A stretch of 64,000 bases of DNA, taken from NCBI RefSeq assembly GCF_027497215.1, contig NZ_CP114904.1, forward strand, positions 2,812,001 through 2,876,000, written 5' to 3'. The stretch comes from Micromonospora sp. WMMD812 (GTDB taxonomy: Bacteria > Actinomycetota > Actinomycetes > Mycobacteriales > Micromonosporaceae). Within the stretch, counting starts at the first letter, position 1. Each line of letters opens with the position of its first letter. Below, piece by piece: positions 8,211 to 16,802 of the stretch. The notes beneath the pieces were generated by a model. It searched no databases, had not been told where the DNA came from, and saw only the letters and a program-made list of their open reading frames with translations. Position numbers and translations under genes: made by a program.

Positions 8211-8269
8211 GGCGTCACCTCTGTTCGCGACTGCGGGGCTCGCAGACCCGGCTCACTCCTCGCGCTCAC
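8207..8269 (-). CDS. Mini-ORF linking bioF to bioD (repeat cassette, copy 1)
   Basis: GTG 8269 overlaps the bioF TGA (GTGA), and the mini-ORF's own TGA overlaps the bioD ATG (ATGA), so one ribosome could pass from bioF through a 20-residue peptide (MSARSEPGLRAPQSRTEVTP) to bioD. The DNA is the same repeat family as the tandem copies at 29733-29844: GTGAGCGCGAGGAGTGAGC, then TGCGAGCCCCGCAGTCGCG. The middle differs by an insertion that shifts the reading frame, yet the ORF stays open to the downstream start. The peptide itself may have no function; the arrangement suggests translational coupling. Confidence 0.5.
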   Translation of the reverse strand: MSARSEPGLRAPQSRTEVTP

Positions 8270-9408
8270 GGGGCACACTCCACGATGACGTCCAGCGCCC
8301 GCTCGAAGTCCGTCCGGGGCACGCCGGCGTTGACGGTCAGCCGAAGGCGGGACCGGGTGTCCGGGGTGGACGGCGGGCGGAAGCACCCGACCGCGACCCC
8401 GCAGTCGCGGCAGTCCGCGGCCCACGTCGTCGCCGCCTCCGGCCCCGGCGCGGTCACCGAGATTACCCCCGCGTCGGGGGTGGAGACGGTCAGGCCGGCG
8501 GCGCGCAGCCGGGCTACGGCGAGGGCGGCCCGCTCGGCCAGTTCGGCGCGGAGGTCGTCGCCGGCGCGGGCCAGGCCGACCGCGGCGTGCACGCCGGCGG
8601 CGACCGCGGGCGGCAGCGCGGTGTCGAAGATGAACGTCCGGCCGGTCTCGACCAGGTGCCGGACGAACTCCTCCGGGCCGGCGACCAGCCCGCCCGCCCC
8701 GCCGAGCGCCTTGGACAGGGTGGCGGTCACCACCACGTCGGGCTGGCCGGCCAGCCCGGCCGCGGCGACGGCGCCCGCGCCGGACGGCCCGGTCACGCCC
8801 AGCGCGTGCGCGTCGTCGACCAGCAGCAGCGCGCCGTAGCGGCGGGCGACCTGGTGCAGCCGGGCGAGCGGGGCGAGGTCCCCGTCGACCGAGAAGACCG
8901 ACTCGGTGACCACCACGGCCGGCCGGCCGGGCGCGACCGCGAGGGCGGCGGCCACCGCGGTCACGTCGGCGTGCGGGGTGACCACCGTCTCCGCGCCGGA
9001 GATCCGGCAGCCGTCGATCAGCGAGGCGTGGTTGTGCGCGTCGGAGACGAGCAGCGTACGGGGTTGCACGAGGGCGCGGAGCGCCCCGAGGTTGGCCAGG
9101 TAGCCGGAGGAGAAGACCAGCGCCCGGTCGGTGGCGAGCCAGTCGGCCAGCCCGTCCTCCAGCGCGTGGTGCGCGTCGGTCGAGCCGCGCACCAGCCGCG
9201 ACCCGGTCGCCCCCAGCCCGTACGCCGACAGCGCCCGACCGGCGGCGGCGGTGACCTCGGGGTGGGTGGCGAGGCCGAGGTAGTCGTTGCCGGCCAGGTC
9301 GGTGACAGTCTCACCGGCCGCGCGCGGGTGCAGCCGCCGGGTCAGCCCGGCCTTGGCCCGCAGCTCGGCGCGGCGGTCGAGCGCCGCCAGCCAGTCCGCC
9401 ACCGTCAC
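8266..9408 (-). CDS. bioF: 8-amino-7-oxononanoate synthase
   Basis: A PLP enzyme of about 380 residues that condenses pimeloyl thioester with alanine in biotin synthesis. The fold-type I features are clear: NDYLGL near the N-terminus, GSGGSR-equivalent ATGSRLVRGS, SDAHNHASLIDG, LLVDDAHALGVTG with the PLP-binding Asp and His, and the Schiff-base Lys in TATLSKALGG. A longer frame would start at 9537; GTG 9408 is preferred since GGAGG lies upstream and the family begins near this point. It is divergent from bioB and coupled to bioD through a mini-ORF. Confidence 0.9.
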   Translation of the reverse strand: MTVADWLAALDRRAELRAKAGLTRRLHPRAAGETVTDLAGNDYLGLATHPEVTAAAGRALSAYGLGATGSRLVRGSTDAHHALEDGLADWLATDRALVFSSGYLANLGALRALVQPRTLLVSDAHNHASLIDGCRISGAETVVTPHADVTAVAAALAVAPGRPAVVVTESVFSVDGDLAPLARLHQVARRYGALLLVDDAHALGVTGPSGAGAVAAAGLAGQPDVVVTATLSKALGGAGGLVAGPEEFVRHLVETGRTFIFDTALPPAVAAGVHAAVGLARAGDDLRAELAERAALAVARLRAAGLTVSTPDAGVISVTAPGPEAATTWAADCRDCGVAVGCFRPPSTPDTRSRLRLTVNAGVPRTDFERALDVIVECAP

Positions 9409-9559
9409 CCCCCACGCCGATCCTCCGCCGGGCGAAGTTACCACCCGCCCGGAACGCCCTGGTACATGCACTCGGGCGGTCTTGACCTCAACCTCGGTCC
9501 AGCCCGTGGGGTTGCGCTCACCGGCGGGCGCGGCCATTTCTCGCGGTCAGGGGGCCTTG

Positions 9560-9565
9560 TAGGGT
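9560..9565 (+). promoter_or_regulatory. -10 element of bioB (leaderless)
   Basis: TAGGGT is followed by seven bases and the bioB ATG. No ribosome site is visible. The 160-bp gap to bioF must carry both promoters; I found no convincing BioQ-like operator in it. Confidence 0.5.
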
Positions 9566-9572
9566 ACGAGCC

Positions 9573-10568
9573 ATGCCAGAGATCCTCGACCAGGCCCGTA
9601 CCCAGGTCCTGGGTGACGGCGTCGGCCTCGACCAGGCCGGCGTCCTCGCCGTGCTGAACCTGCCCGACGAGCACCTGCCCGCCGCCCTCCAGCTCGCCCA
9701 CGAGGTGCGGATGGCCTGGTGCGGCCCGGAGGTCGAGGTCGAGGGGATCGTGTCCCTGAAGACCGGTGGTTGCCCGGAGGACTGCCACTTCTGCTCCCAG
9801 TCGGGCCTGTTCACGTCCCCGGTGCGCTCGGTCTGGCTGGACATCCCCTCGCTGGTCGAGGCGGCGAAGCAGACCGCGGCGACCGGGGCGACGGAGTTCT
9901 GCATCGTGGCCGCTGTGCGCGGCCCGGACGCCCGGCTGATGAAGCAGATGCGCGAGGGCGTGGCCGCGATCAAGGCCGAGGTCGACATCCAGGTCGCCGC
10001 GTCGCTCGGCATGCTCACCCAGGAGCAGGTCGACGAGCTGGTCGACATGGGCGTGCACCGTTACAACCACAACCTCGAGACCTGCCGCTCCCACTTCCCC
10101 AACGTGGTCACCACGCACAGCTGGGAGGAGCGGTGGGAGACGCTGCGGATGGTCCGCGACTCCGGCATGGAGGTCTGCTGCGGCGGCATCCTGGGCCTGG
10201 GCGAGACCGTCGCGCAGCGGGCCGAGTTCGCCGCGCAGCTCGCCGAGCTGGACCCGCACGAGGTGCCGCTGAACTTCCTCAACCCCCGCCCGGGCACCCC
10301 GCTCGGCGACCAGCCGGTGGTGGAGGGCAAGGACGCGCTGCGGGCCATCGCCGCGTTCCGGCTGGCGATGCCGCGCACGATCCTCCGGTACGCCGGCGGC
10401 CGCGAGATCACCCTCGGCGACCTGGGCACCCGCGAGGGCCTGCTGGGTGGCATCAACGCGGTGATCGTCGGCAACTACCTGACCACCCTGGGCCGGCCGG
10501 CCACCGAGGACCTGGCCCTGCTGGACGACCTGAAGATGCCGGTCAAGGCGCTCTCCGCGACGCTGTGA
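9573..10568 (+). CDS. bioB: Biotin synthase
   Basis: A 331-residue radical-SAM enzyme that inserts sulfur into dethiobiotin. The radical [4Fe-4S] cluster motif is C67-x3-C71-x2-C74 in GCPEDCHFC. The rest is collinear with actinobacterial BioB, for example [40 protein letters not shown] and [12 protein letters not shown]. It heads a rightward operon with the auxiliary protein BsaP ten bases downstream, which supplies a function these actinobacterial synthases need. Confidence 0.96.
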   Translation: MPEILDQARTQVLGDGVGLDQAGVLAVLNLPDEHLPAALQLAHEVRMAWCGPEVEVEGIVSLKTGGCPEDCHFCSQSGLFTSPVRSVWLDIPSLVEAAKQTAATGATEFCIVAAVRGPDARLMKQMREGVAAIKAEVDIQVAASLGMLTQEQVDELVDMGVHRYNHNLETCRSHFPNVVTTHSWEERWETLRMVRDSGMEVCCGGILGLGETVAQRAEFAAQLAELDPHEVPLNFLNPRPGTPLGDQPVVEGKDALRAIAAFRLAMPRTILRYAGGREITLGDLGTREGLLGGINAVIVGNYLTTLGRPATEDLALLDDLKMPVKALSATL

Positions 10569-10578
10569 GGGGCTGCTG

Positions 10579-10806
10579 GTGACGGATGCTGCGGGGCTGG
10601 CGGTGCCGAACGGCGCGGCACCGGCGCCGACCTGGTGCGACCGCTGCGGTGCGGCCACCGCGCTCGGCGGGCACGACGCGTGCGGCCGGGCACGGGCACT
10701 GGAGCCACCGCGGTTCTGCGCGCACTGCCGTCGTCGGATGAAGGTGCAGGTGCTGCCGGTCGGCTGGTCGGCGGTCTGCGTCGAGCACGGCGAGATCCGG
10801 GGCTGA
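10579..10806 (+). CDS. bsaP: Biotin synthase auxiliary protein BsaP
   Basis: A 75-residue cysteine-rich protein directly after bioB. It has two CxxC-type pairs, WCDRCG near residue 20 and [15 protein letters not shown] near 47, followed by VGWSAVC. Position and pattern match the small protein encoded after bioB in mycobacteria and other Actinobacteria, reported as an auxiliary factor for biotin synthase activity. The Cys set suggests metal or Fe-S binding. GAGGGG precedes the GTG start by seven bases. Identity rests on context plus the Cys pattern. Confidence 0.8.
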   Translation: MTDAAGLAVPNGAAPAPTWCDRCGAATALGGHDACGRARALEPPRFCAHCRRRMKVQVLPVGWSAVCVEHGEIRG

Positions 10807-10811
10807 GCCCG

Positions 10812-11324
10812 GTGGCGGAGCTGCGGGGCCGGGCGGTGACGCTGCGGCCGGCCACCACGGCGGACGTGCCGGCACTCGCCGCGATCCGGGCGGACCCGGC
10901 CGTACGACGCTGGTGGCGCGGCGGCGACGACCTGGCCGCCGCGGTCCGCGCCGACCTCGCCGACGAGGCGCTGACGGTGTACGCCATCGGCTACGACGGC
11001 CGGGTGGTCGGCGCGATCCAGTGGTACGCCGAGGAGGACCCGGACTACCGGCACGCCAGCCTGGACATCTTCCTCGACCCCGCCGTGCACGGCCAGGGCC
11101 TCGGGCCGGACGCGATCCGCACGGTGGTCCGCCACCTGGTCGAGGCGTACGGTCACCACCGCTTCACCATCGACCCGGCCGCGGCGAACACCCCGGCGAT
11201 CCGCGGCTACGCCAAGGTCGGGTTCCGCCCGGTCGGGGTGCTGCGCCGCTACGAGCGTGGTGCGGACGGCCGCTGGCACGACGGTGTGCTCATGGACCTG
11301 CTCGCCGACGAACTGGTGGACTGA
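10812..11324 (+). CDS. GNAT N-acetyltransferase, AAC(6')-like
   Basis: A 170-residue acetyl-CoA-dependent transferase. The strand and loop ASLDIFLDPAVHGQGLGPDA carries the pyrophosphate-binding Q-G-x-G-x segment, and the C-terminal part, FTIDPAAANTPAIRGYAKVG, matches the aminoglycoside 6'-N-acetyltransferase branch of GNATs. The substrate cannot be told from sequence; many homologues act on amines other than antibiotics. It begins five bases after bsaP at a GTG, in the biotin operon, although a role in biotin synthesis is not implied. An 11-bp hairpin follows. Confidence 0.83.
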   Translation: MAELRGRAVTLRPATTADVPALAAIRADPAVRRWWRGGDDLAAAVRADLADEALTVYAIGYDGRVVGAIQWYAEEDPDYRHASLDIFLDPAVHGQGLGPDAIRTVVRHLVEAYGHHRFTIDPAAANTPAIRGYAKVGFRPVGVLRRYERGADGRWHDGVLMDLLADELVD

Positions 11325-11370
11325 CCCGCCCGACGGGACGTCCGCCACGCACGTCCACCGGCGATCCGTC

Positions 11371-11410
11371 GCGGACCCGCCGCGCGCCTTCGTCGGTCCG
11401 GCGGGTCCGC
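11371..11410. terminator. Hairpin between the GNAT and LtrA genes
   Basis: Perfect 11-bp arms GCGGACCCGCC and GGCGGGTCCGC are separated by 18 bases. It lies 46 bases after the GNAT stop and probably ends the bioB operon transcript. Confidence 0.55.
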
Positions 11411-11458
11411 CCGCGCGTTCGGCGGTCCGGCGGGGGGCGGGCGCACGAAGATGGGCCG

Positions 11459-12661
11459 ATGAGCCACGAGCCGCGGTCCCGGCCGGTGCTGGTGGAGGAG
11501 GCGCACCGGGCCACGATCTTCGAGATCTTCTTCGATCTCGTGCTGGTCTTCGCCCTCACCCGGCTCATCGACTTCATGGCGGAGGAGCCGACCGCCCTCA
11601 CCCTGTTCCAGGGCTTCCTGCTGATCCTGTGGCTCTGGTACGCCTGGAGCTGCTACACCTGGCTGGGCAACCTGGTCCGCGCTGACGTGGGCGTGGTCCG
11701 GGCGGGGATGACCGTGGCGATGGGCGCCATCTTCGTGGCCGCGCTGGTGATCCCCGACGCCTGGCGGCACGACGGCGGGGCGATGAGCTCCGCGCTGACC
11801 CTGGCCGTCGCCTACCTCACGGTGCGGGCGCTGCACCTCGCGCTCATGTTCTACTCCGGGGGCGACAACCCGCGGTACCGCCGGCAGGCGGCCCGCTTCG
11901 CCGTGTCGACGGCCCTGGCCTGGGTGCCGCTGATCCTGGGCGCGGTGCTCGGCGGGACCGCCCAGACGGTGCTGTGGGCCCTGGCGTTCCTCGTGGACTT
12001 CGGCGGTGGCCGGATCGCGACCGCCGCCAGCCTCGGGGAGGTGCGCAGCGGCGCGCACTTCGCCGAACGCCACAACCTGGTGTTGATCATCGCGCTCGGC
12101 GAGTCCCTGATCTCGGCGGGAGCCGGTGCCGGGGCGGTGGCGATCGGCCCGTCGGTGATGGTGGCCGCGGCGGTCGGCTTCGCCGCGACGGTGTGCCTGT
12201 GGTGGCTCTACTTCGAGGACGCCGCGCCGGCCGCCGCCCGGGCGCTGACCGCGGCGCCGCGCCACACCCGACGCCGCCAGCAGTTGGCCTCGGACGCCTA
12301 CACCCTGGCGCACCTGCCGCTGATCGCCGGGGTCATCTACGTCGCACTGGGCATCCACGAGGTCCTCGCGAACGTGGTCGGCCATCCCGGCACCGGGTGG
12401 ACCGGCGGCGCGCGGTTGGGCTGGATGCCGGCGGTCGTGCTGTTCGGCGGTGCGGCGGTCTACCTCGCCGGCCGGTTCGTGTTCCTCCGGTTGACCGTCG
12501 GCGCCGCGCCGGCGCAACTCGTCGCCGCCGGAGCGGTGCTCCTCCTGCTGCCGGCCGCCGGGCTCCTTCCCGCCCTGGGAGCGATCGGCCTACTCACCGC
12601 CTTCCTCGTCGCGCTGGTCGGCTACGAGCGGCTCCGCGGGGCCAGAAGGCTCCGTACCTGA
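11459..12661 (+). CDS. LtrA family (low temperature requirement) membrane protein
   Basis: A 400-residue integral membrane protein with about ten hydrophobic helices. The N-terminal ATIFEIFFDLVLVFALTRL and the LWYAWSCYTWL block are the family signature, and LIIALGESLISAGAGAG in the second half is also conserved. LtrA was named from a Listeria cold-growth mutant; the biochemical role is not known. GAAGAT stands six bases before the ATG, so the message may be leaderless. Confidence 0.87.
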   Translation: MSHEPRSRPVLVEEAHRATIFEIFFDLVLVFALTRLIDFMAEEPTALTLFQGFLLILWLWYAWSCYTWLGNLVRADVGVVRAGMTVAMGAIFVAALVIPDAWRHDGGAMSSALTLAVAYLTVRALHLALMFYSGGDNPRYRRQAARFAVSTALAWVPLILGAVLGGTAQTVLWALAFLVDFGGGRIATAASLGEVRSGAHFAERHNLVLIIALGESLISAGAGAGAVAIGPSVMVAAAVGFAATVCLWWLYFEDAAPAAARALTAAPRHTRRRQQLASDAYTLAHLPLIAGVIYVALGIHEVLANVVGHPGTGWTGGARLGWMPAVVLFGGAAVYLAGRFVFLRLTVGAAPAQLVAAGAVLLLLPAAGLLPALGAIGLLTAFLVALVGYERLRGARRLRT

Positions 12662-12990
12662 GACGGTCTGCTCCACGGCCGAGGCGACCGCGGCCCTCGG
12701 TGGTTGACCCACCGCGCGGTTGATCCGTCCGGGCCGGTGATCCGTACTGACGGGTAACCCGGTCGACGGCGCCCGGAGATACGTCACATCATCGGCGGTT
12801 GTCGATGCCGTCTTCCAGTCTTGCCAGCTCAGGCCGCCTCCACAGGGGAGGCTCACCGCTCCCGGGACGGGACGGACCGTCCTGGCATACGAACGTACGG
12901 TTGCTGGCTCGCCACGCGGCGCGCGACAGTACCCGTCACCAGCGGTGCCATCGACGCCGCCGCTCCCCGGTCAACCCTGAGGAGAACGCG
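12662..12990. other. Long intergenic leader before the aldehyde dehydrogenase gene
   Basis: 329 bases without a supportable gene. It holds a small hairpin, GCCTCC/GGAGGC at 12836-12852, and several short repeats of TGATCCGT-like sequence. I see no known riboswitch pattern. The last part carries a good ribosome site (GAGGAGA at 12979-12985) for the ATG at 12991, so the message probably has a long untranslated leader. Confidence 0.5.
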
Positions 12991-14556
12991 ATGGCCCTAC
13001 GACTCGCCGACGGCGCCGCCTGGCCCGACACTCTCGCCCGCGCGGTGGCCGCCACCCCGGAGGCGTTCGGCGCCTCCACCGACGGCATCACGACGCTGCA
13101 GAACCTCGTCGAGGGCGAGTGGCGGGCGGTCGGGGCACCGACGCCGACCCGCACTCCCGTGGACAACACGGTCCTGGTTAACCTGGCCCGGCTCGACGCC
13201 GACACGGCCCGGGCCGCGGTCGCGTACGCCGCCGCGGCGCACCGCGACTGGGCCGCCACCCCGCTGGCCGAACGGAAGGCCCGGGTCTCCGCGGCCCTGG
13301 ACGCCCTCACCGCGCACCGCGACCTGCTCGCGCTGCTGCTGCTCTGGGAGATCGGCAAGCCGTGGCGGCTGGCCTGCGCGGACGTGGACCGGGCGCTGGA
13401 CGGCGTCCGCTGGTACGTCGGCGAGATCGACCGGATGCTCGCCGACGGGCGGGAGCCACTGCCCGGCCCGGTCAGCAACATCGCCTCGTGGAACTACCCG
13501 ATGAGCGTCCTCGTGCACGCCGAACTGGTGCAACTGCTCGCCGGCAACGCGGTCATCGCCAAGACCCCGTCCCAGGGCGGCGCGGTCTGCCTGACCGTCG
13601 CGCACGCCCTGATGCGCCGCGCCGGCCTGCCCGCGACGCTGGTCTCCGGCGGTGGCGAGGAACTCTCCGAGGTGCTGGTCCGGGCCCCGGAGATCGGCGC
13701 GGTGGCGTTCGTCGGCGGCCGGTCCAACGGCGGCAAGGTGGCCGCCGCGCTGCTCGACTCCGACAAGCGGCACTTCATCGAGCAGGAGGGCCTGAACGCC
13801 TGGGGGATCTGGGACTTCTCCCAGTGGGACCTTCTCGCCGGGCACCTCAAGAAGGGCTTCGAGTACGGCAAGCAGCGCTGCACCGCGTACCCCCGGTTCG
13901 TGGTCCAGCGCGACCTGGTCGACGAGTTCCTCGACATGTACCTGCCGGTGGTCCGCTCGGTCCGGTTCGGACACCCGCTCGCCGTCGAGGACGGCTGGTC
14001 GGCCGGCGACCCGCTGCCCGAGCTGGACTTCGGGCCGCTGATCAGCGCCGCCAAGGCCGAGGAGCTGCGCCGGAAGGTGGACGAGGCGGTCCGTGGCGGC
14101 GCGGTGCCGCTGCACCGGGGCAAGCTCGCCGGCGCGCCGTTCCTGAACGGGCAGGACACCTCGGCGTACGTGGCGCCGTCGGTGCTGCTGGCCCCGCCCG
14201 GACGGTCCGGGCTCATGCACGCCGAACCGTTCGGCCCGGTCGACACGATCGTGGTGGTCGACACCACCGACGAACTGCTGGCCGCGATGAACGCCTCCAA
14301 CGGCGCGCTGGTCGCGTCGCTCGCCTGCGACGACGAGGACGAGGCGGCGAAGCTGGCGGTGGACCTGCAGGCCTTCAAGGTCGGCATCAACAAACCGCGC
14401 TCGCGGGGCGACCGGGACGAGCCCTTCGGCGGCCGGGGCGCCTCCTGGAAGGGTGCGTTCGTCGGTGGCGACCTGCTGGTGCAGGCGGTCACCCAGGGCG
14501 GCGACGAGCGCCTCTACGGCAACTTCCCCGACTACAGCCGCTACCCCACCACCTGA
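12991..14556 (+). CDS. Aldehyde dehydrogenase family protein
   Basis: A 521-residue NAD(P)-dependent aldehyde dehydrogenase. SNIASWNYPMSV is the cofactor-side motif, IAKTPSQGG corresponds to the conserved Lys region, FVGGRSNGGKVAA is the glycine-rich turn, EQEGLNAWGIWD replaces the common ELGGK motif while keeping the catalytic Glu, and the nucleophile Cys lies in KQRCTAYPR. The atypical Glu and Cys motifs place it in a divergent branch, so the aldehyde substrate is uncertain. The start is fixed by GAGGAGA six bases upstream. A 19-bp hairpin follows between it and the convergent acetyltransferase. Confidence 0.88.
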   Translation: MALRLADGAAWPDTLARAVAATPEAFGASTDGITTLQNLVEGEWRAVGAPTPTRTPVDNTVLVNLARLDADTARAAVAYAAAAHRDWAATPLAERKARVSAALDALTAHRDLLALLLLWEIGKPWRLACADVDRALDGVRWYVGEIDRMLADGREPLPGPVSNIASWNYPMSVLVHAELVQLLAGNAVIAKTPSQGGAVCLTVAHALMRRAGLPATLVSGGGEELSEVLVRAPEIGAVAFVGGRSNGGKVAAALLDSDKRHFIEQEGLNAWGIWDFSQWDLLAGHLKKGFEYGKQRCTAYPRFVVQRDLVDEFLDMYLPVVRSVRFGHPLAVEDGWSAGDPLPELDFGPLISAAKAEELRRKVDEAVRGGAVPLHRGKLAGAPFLNGQDTSAYVAPSVLLAPPGRSGLMHAEPFGPVDTIVVVDTTDELLAAMNASNGALVASLACDDEDEAAKLAVDLQAFKVGINKPRSRGDRDEPFGGRGASWKGAFVGGDLLVQAVTQGGDERLYGNFPDYSRYPTT

Positions 14557-14593
14557 CCGGCTCCCCGCTCCCCCCGCCCTCCCCGCCCTCAGT

Positions 14594-14673
14594 CCCCGCG
14601 ATCTTGCACTTTTGGCCCCCGAGACGCGGTATCTGTCCCGTTTCGCCGGGGCGCAAAGTGCAAGATCGCGGGG
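14594..14673. repeat. Long palindrome, family B (GATCTTGCACTTT type)
   Basis: Perfect 19-bp arms CCCCGCGATCTTGCACTTT (14594-14612) and reverse complement (14655-14673). The 42-base loop folds further: GCCCC pairs with GGGGC, and CGAGACG with CGTTTCG, giving a nearly continuous long stem. It fills the gap between two convergent genes and may serve as a bidirectional terminator or a REP-like element. Confidence 0.75.
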
Positions 14674-14701
14674 GCGGGGCGAGGGCGGGGCTGGGGTTGG
14701 G

Positions 14702-15751
14702 TCATGGGTAGTGGGCTGGGGTTCGGGTCGTCAGGGGGATCGTCACGGTCACCAGTGGGCCGTCGTGGTCCGTGTCGGTGGGGCGGTCGAGACGGCGTAC
14801 GGTCCGCAGCATCGGGCCGTTCTCCGCTTGGACGTGCAGCACCAGCGCGGCGTACCCGGTCTGGTCGGCGTGCCGCAGCAACCGGCGCAGCAGGGCGGAC
14901 CCGAGCCCGCGCCGTTGCCAGTCGTCGCGCACCAGCAGCGCCACCTCGCCCTCGTCGCCCTCGCCGAGCAGGTGCGCCATGGCGACCACCGACTCCGCCG
15001 TCCCGTCGGCGCAAGTGGTCGTGGCGACCAGGGTCAGCCCGCGGGCCGGTTCCAGCAGCCGGCGCAGCCGGGCCGGCGGCGGCACCGAGGCCCCGCCCAG
15101 GTAGCGGCGGTGCCGGCTGCGCGCCGAGCACCCCTCGTGCAGGTCGAGCACGGCCGACAGGTCGTCCGCGACCGCCGGACGTACGGTCAGCTCGGCGCCG
15201 TCGGGCAGCACCAGGGTGACCTGCTCGGCGGCCCGGCGTACGACGGTCGCCGCCAGCTCGACCAGCGCCTGGGCGCGGGCGTACTCGGCCGGGGTGAAGC
15301 TCGGCGCCGCCCGGCGCAGCGTGAACGAGCCGCCACCCGGGTCGGCCAGCAGCATCGTGGTGTCGGTGATCCCGGCGCCCGGGACCGCCTCCGGCCGCCA
15401 CGTCACCGTGTCCGCGCCGAGCAGCGCGCGTAGCGCCTCGCCCGTCGCGTCGGGGTCACGGACCAGCCGGGAGGCCAGCCCGAGCACTCGGGTGGGCTGG
15501 TCGGCCAGCCCGCGCGCCTCGCTGCGCGCCACCCAGCAGTCCCGCCCCCGGCCACGCTCGACCGCGGCCAGCAGGTCGGCCTCGCCGAGCGCGTCCGGCG
15601 CGTCGACGAGGAAGTCGTCCACCGCGCCCCGCTCGGTGGTGTGCACCTGCACAGTGAGGATGTTGACCCCGCGCAGGGCGAGGCTCGCCGTGAGCACCGA
15701 CAGGTAGCCCGGCCGGTCGTCCACGGTGGCTCGGATCCGCCACAACGTCAT
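14702..15751 (-). CDS. ACT-GNAT protein acetyltransferase, amino-acid-regulated
   Basis: A 349-residue fusion. Residues 3-75 form an ACT domain (RATVDDRPGYLSVLTASLAL, then VNILTVQVH), residues about 85-185 a linker with a second ACT-like fold, and 187-340 a GNAT domain of the protein-acetyltransferase (Pat) type with HEGCSARSRHRRYLGG and the acetyl-CoA loop RDDWQRRGLGSALL. This is the architecture of the Micromonospora acetyltransferase reported to be controlled by cysteine and arginine. Lysine acetylation of metabolic enzymes such as acyl-CoA synthetases is the expected role. GGAAGGGAG precedes ATG 15751, which is chosen over an in-frame start at 15841. Confidence 0.82.
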   Translation of the reverse strand: MTLWRIRATVDDRPGYLSVLTASLALRGVNILTVQVHTTERGAVDDFLVDAPDALGEADLLAAVERGRGRDCWVARSEARGLADQPTRVLGLASRLVRDPDATGEALRALLGADTVTWRPEAVPGAGITDTTMLLADPGGGSFTLRRAAPSFTPAEYARAQALVELAATVVRRAAEQVTLVLPDGAELTVRPAVADDLSAVLDLHEGCSARSRHRRYLGGASVPPPARLRRLLEPARGLTLVATTTCADGTAESVVAMAHLLGEGDEGEVALLVRDDWQRRGLGSALLRRLLRHADQTGYAALVLHVQAENGPMLRTVRRLDRPTDTDHDGPLVTVTIPLTTRTPAHYP

Positions 15752-15941
15752 GGTTGACTCCCTTCCCGATACCACCCTCGCCGCCGGCTGTTGCCGACCG
15801 ATTGCTCCCGGGTGACGGCTCGCGACCGTGGTCGGGATCACTCCGCTGCCGCGTCGGGTGCCGGAGCCCGCGGTGCCAGTGCCGGCGCCGCGTCGTGTGC
15901 CGGCGCCGGGTGGGGGGCCGGCGGCGGGCTGGGAAGCCGGC

Positions 15942-15979
15942 GGCGCGTTGGGGGGCCGGTGGCGCGTTGGGGGGCCGGT
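15942..15979. repeat. Two tandem 19-bp repeats between the ACT genes
   Basis: GGCGCGTTGGGGGGCCGGT occurs twice in direct succession, with a decayed third unit just before (about 15921-15941). It lies in the 235-base gap between the two leftward ACT genes, close to the stop of the first. Function unknown. Confidence 0.7.
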
Positions 15980-15986
15980 GACGCGC

Positions 15987-16688
15987 TCAGAGCCCGGTGC
16001 CCACCGACGGTGCGCCCACCAGGTCGAGCCGGTCGCCGAGGATGACCGCGCTGGCCCGGACCAGCTGGGCCAGCCGGTCGACCTCGGTGGAGTGGAACGC
16101 CGCCGCGGTGAGCGGGTCGGTGTGCTCGCGGGCCACCACCAGGACCAGACCGGCCCGCCCGAAGGGCGCGACGGCGTGGTGGGTGCCGTCGGGCGTGGTC
16201 AGCGAGCGGGCGCGCAGCGGCGTCACCTCCGGCAGCGGCGGCGGCACGGGGGCACGCCAGCTCGCGTGCCCGACGGTCGCCTCACCGCCGCCGCTCCGGG
16301 AGGCCCAGTCGACCGGCACGACCGCGGCGACCGCCCAGTCGGCGGCCAGCAGCCCGGGCACCGCGTCGACCAGCGTGGCCAGCCCGTCGGCCGGGTTCGC
16401 CGCGACCTGCGCCAGCAGTTCGGCGTCCTGGCCGGTGGTGGTGGGCGCGCCGATCGCCCGCCACACCCCGTCCACCCGTACGCCGGGGATCGCCGCGAGC
16501 CCGGCGAGCAGCCGCTCCACCCGGGCCGCGCCCGGCCAGACGACGGTGAAGTCGTCGACCGCCCGCCCGCCGAGCCGCTCCAGCACCACCACCTGGACGA
16601 TGTCCGCACCGGACACGCCCAGCGTGCGGGCCACCTGGCCGAGGGTGCCGGGACGGTCCGGCAGGGTGACCCGAACTCGCAGCAACAT
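15987..16688 (-). CDS. ACT domain protein
   Basis: A 233-residue protein with an N-terminal ACT domain (VRVTLPDRPGTLGQVARTLG, then GADIVQVVVLERLGGRAVDD) and a C-terminal part of about 140 residues that I cannot assign, ending in a helix DRLAQLVRASAVILGDRLDL. It has no catalytic motif. It lies directly upstream of the ACT-GNAT gene with the same orientation and a similar start context (GGAGGGACAACC then ATG), so it may be a regulatory partner or paralogue of the ACT half. An in-frame start at 16829 is rejected as it lacks a ribosome site. Confidence 0.78.
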   Translation of the reverse strand: MLLRVRVTLPDRPGTLGQVARTLGVSGADIVQVVVLERLGGRAVDDFTVVWPGAARVERLLAGLAAIPGVRVDGVWRAIGAPTTTGQDAELLAQVAANPADGLATLVDAVPGLLAADWAVAAVVPVDWASRSGGGEATVGHASWRAPVPPPLPEVTPLRARSLTTPDGTHHAVAPFGRAGLVLVVAREHTDPLTAAAFHSTEVDRLAQLVRASAVILGDRLDLVGAPSVGTGL

Positions 16689-16802
16689 GGTTGTCCCTCC
16701 GCTCGGCGGGCCGGCGGTGGCGGCCGGCAGGCTGGTCACCAGCCTGGTCGTTGCCCATTTCGTCCCTGTTGCCGCGGCATGTCCCGGGAGGAAAATCCGA
16801 CC

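Noticed and set aside
8395..8412. Further copy of the relay cassette inside bioF
   Set aside because: A 13-base match to the CCCCGCAGTCGCG part lies in the conserved coding sequence without the rest of the unit; judged chance.
9409..9572. BioQ-type operator between bioF and bioB
   Set aside because: Only a weak TTGA/TCAA inverted repeat at about 9482-9491 was found, too short to support.
12662..12990. Riboswitch before the aldehyde dehydrogenase gene
   Set aside because: Only a six-base-pair hairpin is visible and no known aptamer core could be matched.
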